DNA from: Arthonia radiata
Lineage: Eukaryota; Ascomycota; Arthoniomycetes; Arthoniales; Arthoniaceae
Direction of reading: 5' to 3'
NCBI GenBank assembly: GCA_002989075.1
Contig: PSQN01000012.1
Location: forward strand, 372,001 to 436,000
Length of the DNA stretch: 64,000 nt
Shown: one piece after another, positions 11,216-22,553 of the stretch
How positions within the stretch are numbered: position 1 is the stretch's first letter
Layout of the letters: each line of letters starts with the position of its first letter
Notes under the pieces: generated by a model
Database searches by the model: none
What the model saw: the letters and a program-made list of their open reading frames with translations, nothing else
Told to the model about the DNA's origin: nothing
Program-made: the position numbers and the translations under genes

Positions 11216-14051
11216 AGTCGATCGACCCTCCTCTCAGATCTTTAAGATTATCTACCCGACACTTGATCACCACCGGACGACGCAAATCTTAAGATCGACA
11301 TCCGAGACGATCTACATCACCCACATCTGATCTGCAACCACGTCAACGCATATCACGGCCGAGACACATTGATACCCCAACCTCACGTCTCTTATCCAAC
11401 TTATTACTCTCGTTTTCCACGGCATCTAATACACACATACGCCTACTCGAATTGAATACACAAGCATGGGAGGCTAGCGCTCGCAACTTTACATTTGGTT
11501 TTCTGGCTACAGCATAAGATCTGTACATATCTGCACACATACTGATTGGATACTACCGACACATATCTGTGGAGGCACGGTCGCTTTTTTGGACGAACAT
11601 CTCGGAGGCACATTGTATTTCAGTCTTTGTTTTTCGGCGGCTATGTCAACAGGGAACACAGTGCTTTGGATTCAGGTGAATATAGGTAGTCTGCTATTTG
11701 CAGCGCTATGCAACTATCATTACGCGACTTTGTGCAAATCATGACCTTGCCGTCGCCGTCATTCTAGTGCTCCTGCGACAACCACGATCCTATCCCATAC
11801 AAATCCCACGTCATTAAGCATCTCGCTCTCACATTCACCCCCGTAAACCCGAACAGCCGAAACCTACATCACCGCATGAGCAGCACGCATACGGAGTAAC
11901 GCAGGGTCAAACCCGTTCCACCGTGTGCAGCGCTGATTGCACGCCTTCCGAGCCCGCGCGACTCACACGTGGACCAAGTGCCGACTCGGCGTCGCACCCC
12001 CGGCGCCTGCCACGCGCTCGGTACTTGCATTTTTGGACGTGCGTGACGGTGCGTCGTGCGCGGGCTAGGACGCTGGCATGCGAAAGGTTGGTTGGCTGCT
12101 GTTGGCTTTTTTGTTTGCTAGCTTGCTTGCGGTAGACAACTTGCAAGCCTCCCGGTCGCCTGGCATAACTCGCATTGGAAGCCGCCAGCTGGTCGGTTGC
12201 GACAGGGGAGAGTCGAAGGACAGGCCGTTGGCAAGCCTCCTGCAAGCCACGCGCCACACCTAATCTCACTACTCCGTATCCCTTTGCTATTGCATTGCCG
12301 CGGCCACGTTGTCGCTTGATCTCGGCGCATCTGCCATCTCATCTCCGCACCGCGCATGTAAACGTTCATCTCGCGTGCGTCTGCGCAGGGGCAAGGCTGT
12401 AGCGTGTAGATAAGTGAGACTGCTGCAAGCCACGCGGGTGGTGCAACTTTATTTTGACATCGTCGATCTTCATGTCCTGCGCTGCCACGCGTCACGCTGC
12501 GACGCAGGAGTCGAGTGCTAGTCCATGTCGATCACTATGACCCTTCCAGTCCGTACCGTACGAATGAATCAACCTAGTGGGATACAAATGCCGAGCCACG
12601 TCTCAGCTCCCTTGGCGTAGGGCTCGGGCGTGTATTTTACACAGTATTTTACTGTCACGACTGGCCAGTTTCTGACGTAAGAAATACGGTAACGAATCCT
12701 TATTTTGTATGTCTGTGCACACTTTACTACCTAAAGTAGAAGGACAGTATACAGAACAGAGTTTGGTGCCGCTCGAAAATACGTCTCCCCAAAAAGTTTC
12801 TTGAGGGTCGGGTTTTGATCCCAAATTTTAAGGAATTTTGAAGCCCCTGCCCAGAATTGGGGCTAAAAGAGCCGTGCACAGCATCACGTGATGTCAGTAA
12901 CTTGTAACGCACTTTGGGAGTTTATTTCAGTGATTTACTTGAAAAGTGAGTTCCTGACCGTCAAGAACTGAGCGCTACCTTGGCGTCCCTACGAAGAAAG
13001 GGGAGATCGCGATGTGGCATGTACTCCTAGCGTCTGTTTAGCGCATACCGTTTAGCGTATACCCCCTAGCGCATACTTCTAGCGGACAATTATCACGTTC
13101 CGCATGACTCGCAAGCCGAGATACGGAGCGCCCTGGCGCTCTTTGTACCGGCACACCTCCTTGTCTTTATTACACTCCGAGACATTCGCGGCTGGGACTT
13201 CGAATGGATCGGCGGTGGAGTTGGAAGTGCCGAGCTGGCCTGCTTTGGTCGGGCGCGGTGGCTTGTTGTGAGATGCTGCATGACTGGGAATGTCTGACTT
13301 GCTTGGGGTCTGGGATTCTGGGAGGGGCGGAGAGTGATAATGGACCCCTGCAGGTCTGCAAACTCCAGGTCAGGTCAGCATCCATGTACCGTGTTGTGCG
13401 CTGCGGCCACCACGGATTCTTCGCTTCGCATCGTTCACCACTTCACGTCTGTCTCGCATTGTGATCATCACGCCTGCTCTACCTACGCAAGAACAACATG
13501 AGTCAACCGCCATCTCTCAAGTTTCGTACGCTACCTACCATCTCCAGCAAGTCTCCAGCTTACCACATCCGGCAACTCAGACGCTCGCGCTCGCGTGGGC
13601 GGTAGCGCGCACGCTACGCCGGCACTTTTGCAGCAGAGTCAGGGCGGTTTCAGCACAATCCCGGGGGAGTGGGCTGGCCTCGGTACTTGCGGGGCTGAGT
13701 CGTACGAGTGCGATGGGTGATGAGATCAGTGTGATGGTTACACGGAGGAGAGGGGAGGAGTTCTTGAGCGGAGCGGGTGGTGGAGGCTACGATGTATTTC
13801 TAGCTTGCATTGCGTCTCGGTATGAGCTTCTCGATAATTTGAATAGCTCCTCTCCAAGTGCGCAAGCCTGGACATGTGATCTAGAGTTGTGTGAGGTAGG
13901 TACATGCTTTGAGCTGCTCGCGAGTCCAGGCAGACTATCATACATGCTTGCCATTATTGTTCCTCAGTAGCTGATGCACTGTTATGATACACTTCTGCCA
14001 TGTCATTATATTGATACAGAGCTCCTTTCCATCCGATATGTTTCTGCACTC
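11216..14051. other. long intergenic region with a short repeat array
   Basis: About 2.8 kb with no supported gene. The first few hundred bases are likely the 3' UTR of the zinc-cluster gene. A perfect 12-bp palindrome containing CACGTG lies at 12882-12893. A short degenerate direct-repeat array lies at 13027-13089 (listed separately). Frames such as 13461-13970 on the plus strand show no family resemblance. Confidence 0.5.
13027..13089. repeat. degenerate direct repeat, unit YTAGCGYATACY
   Basis: Five head-to-tail copies of an 11-14 bp unit beginning CTAGCG or TTAGCG. The three central copies share TAGCGCATAC or TAGCGTATAC, and the outer two are more divergent. The array is in intergenic DNA. 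It could be a remnant of subterminal repeats of a DNA transposon or a protein-binding array, but nothing nearby decides this. Confidence 0.55.
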
Positions 14052-16301
14052 TCAGACGCTCCCGTTGTCCGCAGGCGTGGTCTTAAGATCAAAGATCCCG
14101 TTGCGCCAACCTCCTTTGTCGAAGTCATCGATGTGCTCCGTCGCTCTTCTCCCCTCTTGCTCCCATAGCTTCACCAGACTGCCCGGCGTGTACCTGCCCT
14201 TGAAGATGCCCTTGCCTGGCTGACTGACCGCCAGTCGGGCATATACGTCAGGATTATCCTCAGGCTGCAGACGAGCCATGATCGCCTTGACGAACGTCAT
14301 CAAGTCGTCGGGATCAGCGACTCTCGTAGCTCGTAGACGCTCGCGCGCGAACAGTAACTCTCTGTTAGCCACGTGGAAGAAGTCCGCTATTGCGCTGGCG
14401 AGCTGCTTCTCGATCGTCTTGCGGATGATGGGACGGATGATCGGTTTCAGCAAGTGAGCAAGGAAAGAGAAGCGGCTGTTGCGCAAGGTGTAGCTGAGAT
14501 GGTGGATGCGAACACGCACCGCCTTGAGCGTGAGCATGCTTTCGAGACGCTCCTTGCCGACTTCGACGTCGAGATGGATGTCGATGCCACGCTGGTCCAG
14601 ATGAAATGATGCCAGTCCTTCATCACCGAAGCGGAAGATGCCTTTGTGCAGATTGAGCCAGTAGCCGAGATCGTCAGCGCGTACTGAGAGGCCGTCAATC
14701 TTGATTGTGAAGAGTGAAGCGGTGCTAGATACCGTGCTCGTGAGGGTCTTGCGTAGTTCGATTTTGTTGTAGGATTCGACTCGAAAGCGGAAGGGTAGGA
14801 ATGATGTCTGGTTGACTGTGATTCCCGGCTCGAGGATGAGGTTCTCGAGGAGAAGGTCAAACTCTGGTAAAGACAGCTCGAGGCGCGGGATAGGTAGATA
14901 TTGGACGGCGTTGATTATGACAGGCAGAAACACATTCAAAGAGTCGCGGAGGAGGTGTGAATTGACAGCAGCACCCTTTGGTGACAGTATGTCGCTCAGC
15001 CTGTGGAAGATCTTGAACATCCTGGCAACATCTTCGTCCTCATACACGGATGTTGCAGTGCGTCGAACCTGTCTCACCAAGCTGTCAACGTCTTCTGACA
15101 GAGAGTGTCCGCGCTCGCCCTTTTGTGACTGATCCCGGATACGCTTGACTTCTTTTTCGGGATTATCACCGTCGTATATGGACGGATCCGTCAGCATTCG
15201 ATGCACAGCCTCTGAGACTTCGTTGATCAGCTTCTCAAAGTCTGGAGAGGATTGCGAGTCGTGTACGATGCGCTCAAATTTCTGTTGCAGCACTTCCCAC
15301 TCCAGTGGATCGCCAAACCGCTTGAGGAGAGCACCGAAGTTGTTCAACGCTTGATCAAGTTCCTTGTTCTCCTGCGTATCCTCCTCGAGCGTATCGATCG
15401 TGTCAGTGATCATACGTGTGTAGACAAATGCGTACCGCTGCAGCAAAGTAGCCAAAGTGGAGACGGAGTCGGAGTAGTTCGGACGCTGGCGAAGATTTGT
15501 CACTGCAGCCTGAAGTCTTCCCACCAAGATACGCCGCTCATCTCCGGTAAAGTGCTCGGCGGTGCTCCTCACAGCTTCTTCGCCAACCTGCATTGCCCCT
15601 TCCTTCACGGTCTTGGTGACCTCCTTGACGTCGCCAGCCAATTCCTTCTTCGATGGTGCTTCTTCAGAGTCGGCTTTTGCAACGGCTGTCTCATCGGCGG
15701 GGGCTTGTGCAGGCTCAATGCGTTGGCTGGCATCTTCAGCCACCTTCGAGGCAGTCAAGGCCGAGTCTCTGAACACTTGTCGCCCGATTGTCTGCAGGTC
15801 ACCCAGAAAGACGCGGAAGTCTGAGTTCTGCAACAAAAGCGTGCCGACGGTGCGGGCGCTCTGATATGCGGCCGCCGCATTGGCCTTGGTCTTGGCCTTG
15901 GAAGCCCTGGCAGCAAGGTCGTCGGTGTCAATGCTGACCCTGGACTTGGCAAGACACCATATCAAATCCTGCAGCTCATCCGCCGAGTTCTTGTGCTGGA
16001 GCGTGTCAATGAAAGCGTAGAGGAGCTGTTTGAAGTGCTTCGTCAACAGTCGACCAGAGTCACTCAGAGACGAGTCATCGGGATTCAGGAAGTCGGACGC
16101 GAGCAAACTCCTCAAGTTGACGGTCAGCTGCTCATTGGAAGGCATGAAACCTTGGGTGAGGGCACGAAGCATCTGATACGTGTGCAGCTTCTCATGAAGG
16201 CGCTGCTCTCGCGCTGTGTCATGCTCATATTGAGGCAAGAGAGGTTGGCGAGAGTGGTTGCTACGCGGGCGACGTGAACCGAAACATGGGGAGAGAGACA
16301 T
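14052..16301 (-). CDS. HAM1-like / BPI-LBP-type lipid-binding domain protein
   Basis: One uninterrupted minus-strand frame of 749 codons plus stop, with ATG at 16301. The start MSLSPCFG followed by QPLLPQY is typical for this fungal family. The N-terminal two-thirds match the HAM1-like N-terminal domain (formerly DUF5923), with segments such as LHTYQMLRALTQGFMPSNEQ, LLASDFLNP and AAYQSARTVGTLLLQNSDFR. The end, from about residue 600, matches the HAM1-like C-terminal domain, which is related to bactericidal permeability-increasing protein folds, ending GIFKGRYTPGSLVKLWEQEG and GWRNGIFD. Basidiomycete HAM1 has been linked to hyphal fusion. In ascomycetes the role is not established, and a lipid-binding or transfer function is only inferred from the fold. 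Residues 200-240 are acidic/Ala-rich linker. At 749 residues it is somewhat shorter than the relatives I remember. Confidence 0.82.
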   Translation of the reverse strand: MSLSPCFGSRRPRSNHSRQPLLPQYEHDTAREQRLHEKLHTYQMLRALTQGFMPSNEQLTVNLRSLLASDFLNPDDSSLSDSGRLLTKHFKQLLYAFIDTLQHKNSADELQDLIWCLAKSRVSIDTDDLAARASKAKTKANAAAAYQSARTVGTLLLQNSDFRVFLGDLQTIGRQVFRDSALTASKVAEDASQRIEPAQAPADETAVAKADSEEAPSKKELAGDVKEVTKTVKEGAMQVGEEAVRSTAEHFTGDERRILVGRLQAAVTNLRQRPNYSDSVSTLATLLQRYAFVYTRMITDTIDTLEEDTQENKELDQALNNFGALLKRFGDPLEWEVLQQKFERIVHDSQSSPDFEKLINEVSEAVHRMLTDPSIYDGDNPEKEVKRIRDQSQKGERGHSLSEDVDSLVRQVRRTATSVYEDEDVARMFKIFHRLSDILSPKGAAVNSHLLRDSLNVFLPVIINAVQYLPIPRLELSLPEFDLLLENLILEPGITVNQTSFLPFRFRVESYNKIELRKTLTSTVSSTASLFTIKIDGLSVRADDLGYWLNLHKGIFRFGDEGLASFHLDQRGIDIHLDVEVGKERLESMLTLKAVRVRIHHLSYTLRNSRFSFLAHLLKPIIRPIIRKTIEKQLASAIADFFHVANRELLFARERLRATRVADPDDLMTFVKAIMARLQPEDNPDVYARLAVSQPGKGIFKGRYTPGSLVKLWEQEGRRATEHIDDFDKGGWRNGIFDLKTTPADNGSV

Positions 16302-17073
16302 GTTCAGAGACAGAGGAACGAGTTGCTTTTACTCGAGGATCGTTCCAGCTAAGCGTGTGGCAGACAGGATGGCGATGAGTGGTGGCTTGGCTTCGTCCAC
16401 CGGCACGGTCGAAGTCGAGCTGGTAACGAAAGTCACGTGGCAATCTACCTACACAAGCTCCAAGTAGATGCGCAAGAATCGGAGAGGAGAGCCGAGCAAG
16501 TACGGATCGCAATGGGATGGAGCAAAGGTGGCCAGGTTGACGCATGGAAGCCGCGTCCGAGCTTTCATGGCAGAAACCCCGTCATCGCGCTAGAGACGCC
16601 GCTAGGGGCCAAAAACTGAGTGCACGGTTCACGACCTTGATGCTTACAAGTCTCACGCACACGGCGTGGCGGCCACTCGGAGGTGCTACGTGGTAGAGGA
16701 AACTTCGCTTTTCCACTTCTTACAAGATAGCGATGGAGGCCTTCATTAGCATCAATACGCGGAGAGGACACACAGAGCGTAATGACAGTATCAACAACTT
16801 CGTGAAATGGCGTCAAACCTTTCAAAACTAAAGTTAAACCTGAGCTTCTTTTCCCACTTCACTTAGGCTTGCGCTGTCGCGCGTTGCAATGCAGTGTCGG
16901 GAGTGCCAGTGACTGACTGGCGCGATCCAACGCCCACCTCACCACCCTTTGCTTGTTTCTCTGATCACTGTTATCCAAGTCTAAAACTCTCCTTCCAAGC
17001 CTAGTTCTCTGGTTCCGAGCATCGATCATTGTGTTGCCGTACACAGCTTTAGACAGGTTGAGTTGGAATGGGA
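16302..17073. other. intergenic, promoter side of the HAM1-like gene
   Basis: About 770 bp between the start of the HAM1-like gene and the 3' end of the next minus-strand gene. It contains TCACGTGG near 16431. No gene or RNA was recognised. Confidence 0.45.
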
Positions 17074-20000
17074 TTAATGGCCTTGTCTCCGCCACCATTC
17101 ATTAATTGAGTCCCAGTACGAGGCGTGCCCAAATATTACCGCGCCTTGGCTTAGCTTCGCTGTGTCCTGCGGTCCGGGGCTTTTTCGGCGTTCTGGAAAA
17201 GCGTGTCCTCGCCGAACTTCCTGGATAAGATTACATCTTCCTCTGTCGCCACCACAGTTACCGTGCTCAAATACACCAAACGGGGAGTGCCAGAATACTT
17301 GTCTCACGATTTCCCATTTACTACCTTCCTGGTGTCCATGCGTGCGCATTATTTGCTCGACGATGTAGCCACAAACAGCCATTTCATCGTATCCAGAGGG
17401 CATCTGCATGGAATCCCGGCACAGGGAACCAGCTATGCCATCATGTTGATAAGGTTGTATGAGCTCGCCAAAGCTCCGACCAAAAAGTGTTACTGCGGGA
17501 ATAAGTTTCGCAAGTCGTTGCAGACTCCTCCCCGATTTGCGCAAATGAGCCACTTGTCGTTTTATAGGGCTGCATCTCATGATAGCTCGAAAATCGAAGC
17601 CCTTAAGAACGTCCTCGAATTGCTTCGGACTGACTCCCTCCCAGGAGAGAGCCCAGCCGTCTTTCATAGCTTCATCTTCCTCATAATCAGAGAGATATTC
17701 TAGGACGTTCAAATATTCCTTCCCTCGGTCGAAGAGACTCTCAGAGGTCTTCGTGACCTTATCTTCGATGACTGCGAGACCTTCTTCATCAATCTTCTCT
17801 TCGTGCTGGTACTTAGATGGTTGCTGGGAGAGAATGATCCCACAATTGTGCAGATTTGAGAGAACTTCAAAGGCGGCTTTCTGACCTGTGTAATGTCCAC
17901 TTGCCTCCTGAAGCTGCACAGGACCTCGATGCGACGGCGGTCTGAGCTCACCGCTTTGATCGTTGTATAATGAAGCTCGAACCAGATGAAGGAGGGCGCT
18001 AACGCCATCTACCAGCCATGCTTTTCTATCGCCCACATCATACAATACCACGTACCTTGACGCCATGTGTTCCAGAAGCCTGGTGTACTGACTCGGCAAA
18101 GGGACGTGAGGAGGTCTATCAGACTTACCAATAGCAAATGTCGCGCCAGCGGTAGCGTATTTCCCGCCTGTAATGGTAATTGATTGAAGGAAAGTGCTCT
18201 TCCCAGCGGCAGGGAGGCGCGATGACTCAATGTTGTAACTGGCTCTTGCTGTACCTATCACATGGATTTTTGTAAGCAACAAACTCTTTGCAGACGGTTC
18301 TGAAAAGTGTTTACCTGTGAGCTCTTCTACCCTCTCACACCATCCCACGAAATGACGTGCGTTTTCAAAATTGGTGGATGCCAAAGACTTGGTAGATACT
18401 AGATCAAGTTGTCTGACTCGAGGATCCAGGTATGATATGTGGCTGCCGTCGCTGTTGAACAATAGATGCCATTGCATGATATCTCCAGCTCGCTTGACAA
18501 GAATAAACATGGCGGAGAAACCCTTGATGTAAACCCTGTGCTCAGTCAAAGTCATATGCTGAGCCGAGATAAGCATTCCCAACATAGCGAGCGGGATCTC
18601 AAGTCCAATACAGTGTTCTGACCTGGATGTGATGGGGTAGTCTTCTACGACGACCCGGTTCCTGAACAAGTTGTGCCAGCATTGCCCAGGCTGCGTACGA
18701 TCATTTTTGTTGAACGTAGAGGACTCGGTATCACGGGCACTAATGGTACAGAACACAGGGTGTATGGGTGGTCCGGGTGTATTTGAGGTTCTCGCGGGCT
18801 GCTCCACAAATGGTTTACTGGAGATTATGCCAGATGGGGAAGGGTTCTTACGAAGTGCAGCACTCAACCATGCGAGCTGTGTGCCTACTTCCGCGACCGT
18901 GTCTCCGGGGCCCGATACTTTGAATGTTAACGTTGGCCAGGACTCTACTGTTGCTTCCATTATGGCTTCCATTGTTATATCATCGTGAAACTTCCCTAAA
19001 GCCCTTTACTTAGAAGACTTCTCAGCATGCGTTGCACAGGCTACTTACGTTCTTTTGTGCCTTTGTGATGACTACTCAAAAGGTCTTCCATAACACTCAG
19101 CGTGTACTCTCCTGTTTTCGGCCATGTATGCCGCACATACTGCGAGCAAGTTCGAGCTTCTGCATTTGTGCGGGCGCCTGTAAGAGTGATTGCTGAGGAG
19201 AAAGCCTCGGCGATGTTTTCTTGATACTGCTGTGAGTTCAGGAAGTCAAATGGGTCCCACTTGACTAGAAACTTCATCTCGTAGACTTGCTTACGCGAAT
19301 GTTGCTTGATCTGGCCAGGCGGTCGAACTGCAAGTATCTCATCATGAATCGTCTGTAGATTCTTACCATGAATGACATCTTCCATAACTCCACTGATGGT
19401 ATCGCTACCATCCAGTGCGGATATAAGTCTGCCATCTATCAAGGCCTTCTTGATCATCTCCCATCTAGAGGTTTGGTGTCACTTACATTTTCAAAGATCT
19501 TTGCAAGAAGACGTTTGTTCGGAAGACATTGTCGGGGCGACCCACGAACACGGGGACTCGTAGCCGAAGGCAGATTGCAGAGGTAAAAGGACCAGTTCTA
19601 GGACTCACCTTTGTGTCTCAGCCTTAGAAACCTCGTTAGCAGTGTTTTTGAGACCGTCGAAAACAGTTACTTGCCCACTTAAGAATTCGAAATAGACCAC
19701 CTAATTCGCAATCGCAGAGTCAGTAACCTCATTGCTGCAATGAATGATCGACTCTTGTCAAGCCCGCGTGAGCTGTAGACAGCTTCTTCTATTCTTTGCC
19801 GTCGCGGAAACTGACTCGGGGAGACTTTATGGATTATTACTTACTCCTAATTCGAAGACAATCTTGTGGCTGATTTATAAGTCTGAATAATCAACGGTCT
19901 GCCTCTTATGGTGTCTCATAGGATGGCAAAACTCACCCTTGGCCGAAATCGTGCCCGCCTACAAGTGTACCTAGCCATTGTACTGTCCACTCGCTACCTT

Positions 20001-21460
20001 GTCTCTTGACCTCACGCCAGTGAACTCGCAGTTCCACGATTGTGAGGGAAAAGAAGAGCGAGAAAACAGCTGTAGCCTCTGGTGGAGGGGCCTGCGAAGT
20101 CTTCCCTTCAAGCATTCTGTGGAACGTAGAGACAGCTGCTGCGGCATCGCGATTGATCTGATGGCGGAGATGCTAAGTGAATTAGTATGATGCAGGCGCA
20201 ATTTAGGGAATACAAACCGTATAATAAGCGTCGGATATTGAATGTCTGGTTAATGTATGCTCACAGATAAGGTATCTTATACAATTATTAGCTCGAGCCG
20301 TCATGCAGAGATGAATGAATTTTACGGAAAATAGGGCTCCTCCCGGACTGGAAACACGGCCGGGGGAAGAGTCTCGATTGCCAGCCGCAGTCTCTCTGGA
20401 TTTTCGAACGTAGATTGTGCATCTAAGCAGCTGTCTTAGTATACTCGATCTATCACGGGAAAGCACATGCGATTCACTTACAACCGTGAACAGAATTCGG
20501 CTTCGGCCCTAAAGCTGATTAGCAAGTCAAAGTTCTCCTTGAGCTCGGACAATCTACCTACTATAAAACCCAAGCTGGGTTCCTCTGATTTCGTCATGTG
20601 AAGAGGGCTGTGAACTCTCTGGCTTAGGAATGCAGGGGTCCCATTCGCATTGGTCCCTAACGCAAACGAGGCCTTCTCCCCCGCTATCTGCTACCATGGG
20701 ATTGTAACCGAAAAGTTGATATAATCGGTCACTTACTTCGGGTTCTGACGATCGCCTGGCCGCCGCCTTTAAATATTCAGCAAAGTACATATAAAGAAAG
20801 CGAAGACATGGGAGAGGTGCGAATTCAATAGTAAGACCTCGACGTGGCTTGCAGTCATCCGATGTTGCAGTCATCCGATGCTTGAACTGCGTAATAGGTT
20901 CGCCTGCCCCAAGTCTTTTCTGTTCGGTGCTTCTAGCTGAATAATACGTACTCGCCTCCTAGAGATGTATTCCGATATTTGTATAACGTCTCCATCGCCT
21001 TCGTTAGCGATGCGCTCGACTATTACAAAAGTCAGTTGGAATGGTATTGACGCCGCGTTCAGAAGACTTACTTAGTCTTTTAATACCGTCAGGAGCAGTA
21101 TCGCCGCATTTGTCATCAATAATGAATGCAGTTCCATACCGGCCTTCCAATCTTCTTTTAACATCGTGTGAGCTCGAGGCCGGAGAACTAGTCTATTGTA
21201 AACGAGTCAGCTAGTACTCTAGAGTGGCAGAGAGCAATCCTTGGGACAACTCTAACGCAAATGAAAGTATTTCGCCGAGGGTTTACGCGCGACACGTACC
21301 ATCTCAAAAAGTCCCCGCCTATTTCTACAGGGTGTTTGTTCGCCTTCCAAGCTTGGAGCGATATAAATTAGTGCCGTGGGTCTAGGTAATCTCTTTGTCC
21401 GCTGTTCGGTTTCAACGATAAACCGGGCTTATGAACAGTCATAAGATTTTCGTCACAGTG
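17074..21460 (-). CDS. large uncharacterised fungal-family protein, apparently damaged in its 5' half
   Basis: The 3' part is one long intact exon (about 18990..17074, some 638 codons) with CWHNLFRNRVVVEDYPI, LEIPLAMLGMLISAQ, WHLLFNSDGSHISYLDPRVR, ASRYVVLYDVGDRKAWLVDG, VTLFGRSFGELIQP and C-terminal GAVIFGHASYW. I remember these as signatures of a large, mostly unannotated ascomycete family, sometimes near NACHT/ankyrin-type genes; no function is known to me. Homologous coding continues upstream through exons at about 21300+, 21192..21072, 21019..20737, 20690..20482, 20430..20326, 20172..19937, 19869..19845, 19700..19609, 19597..19487 and 19464..19045/9. Several introns are normal (46-52 nt, GTAAGT/CTGAC). 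But frame is lost by one base near 20893, is not restored between 20326 and 20172, and is regained only by skipping 11 nt at 19608..19598 and 22 nt at 19486..19465. The last junction (19048/18996) also needs a weaker site pair. The N-terminus is unresolved. A decaying gene is the simplest reading. Confidence 0.6.
20849..20880. repeat. perfect 16-bp tandem duplication inside the damaged gene
   Basis: TTGCAGTCATCCGATG occurs twice back to back (20849-20864 and 20865-20880). It lies in coding sequence, immediately 3' (on the minus strand) of the single-base frame break near 20893. The unit is not a multiple of three, so its gain or loss would itself shift frame. Confidence 0.85.
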
Positions 21461-22553
21461 AGCAAAGGAGACTCAGGCAGGAGCATGCTACTACCCGTGT
21501 TGTTCTTCGTATGGCGGTTAGATATAGTGACAAAGTCGCGTGAAAAATTGTCTGTGCATCGCGACGCATCGTAGTTGACAGGTTGTCGAAAGAATACGCG
21601 ACATGCGCTCTTCAGATCCGACTAATAAAATCTAGCCACGTGCGTATACTGTCTCAGCTGGGCAATATATTTACCTGTCGCAGAGGATGGTAGAAGGGCA
21701 GTCTGATTTGGTAGATTAACCGCAGCATGGTCGTTCCTCTTGCTATGGGTGATTTCCGCTTCCTATAACTTGACCACCGGTGACACGGTCTTTCAGCCAA
21801 TAGTAACAATAGAACGGATACCAGTGCTTATATATAGACATTCATTGCTCTTAGCAGGCCAAGACTGATGTAAGGGAGACGTGAGGCGGCGCGATACCCG
21901 ATCGGGCGAAACACCAGGACGGAGTACACCACAAATACGTCCTCTTCTCTAGAAGAGGTTCAAGACATCAGTTCTGCTCTGCTCTGCTCTGCCAGTATAC
22001 GTCTGTCGGAGATGCTACAGCTTTTGGAGCTGTCGCGGAAGAGGCCGGACGAGAAGAAATCGGGACTGAACGATCACACAGAAGCTGTCACACAGCTTGT
22101 GCATCATCTTGGCTGCAAACATTGGAATATGGGGTGCATTTCTGCATCCCGACCTCCTCCTTATCTTCATCTCCGAAGCCTCTTACTCTTAATGCCCGAG
22201 CGATGCACTTCGGGTCTCCATGCGCCTGTCAGCTTCTTCGGCAAAGCCCATGAGCCCCTAGATGTCGGCGATTACTGATCCCCGGAGTTTTTGGTAGAAT
22301 GCGGTCATTTCCTCCATATTCAACAATCTCCTCCAACAATTGTTATCCCACCTTGATTCCAGTATACCGGGCATATCTTGCGTTTGTCGTCGACTACCCT
22401 ATGACTACTTCTCTACACTGCACATAGTCCTTCTTCCCTGCCGCCGCCCGTGCCGTGTACATGAGGAGGAGTCTCCCACACCCTCCAACAACCACCCCAT
22501 TTAACCGTTTCTTTATCCAACCGTACCCGGTGACACTTCGCTTTGCTCGAGCC
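21461..22553. other. intergenic region before malic enzyme
   Basis: This probably contains the undetermined 5' end of the minus-strand gene and the promoter of malic enzyme. A short TCTGC microsatellite (about four units) lies near 21973-21992. Pyrimidine-rich sequence precedes the malic enzyme start. No separate gene is supported. Confidence 0.4.

Noticed and set aside
13461-13970. 169-codon plus-strand frame
   Set aside because: No family resemblance and no ATG-led gene context; composition looks random.
20941-20960. a possible 19-nt GTACGT...CTAG mini-intron in the damaged gene
   Set aside because: Reading straight through (VIQISEYISRRRVRIIQLEA) continues the preceding exon and fits the family better, so no skipping is needed here.
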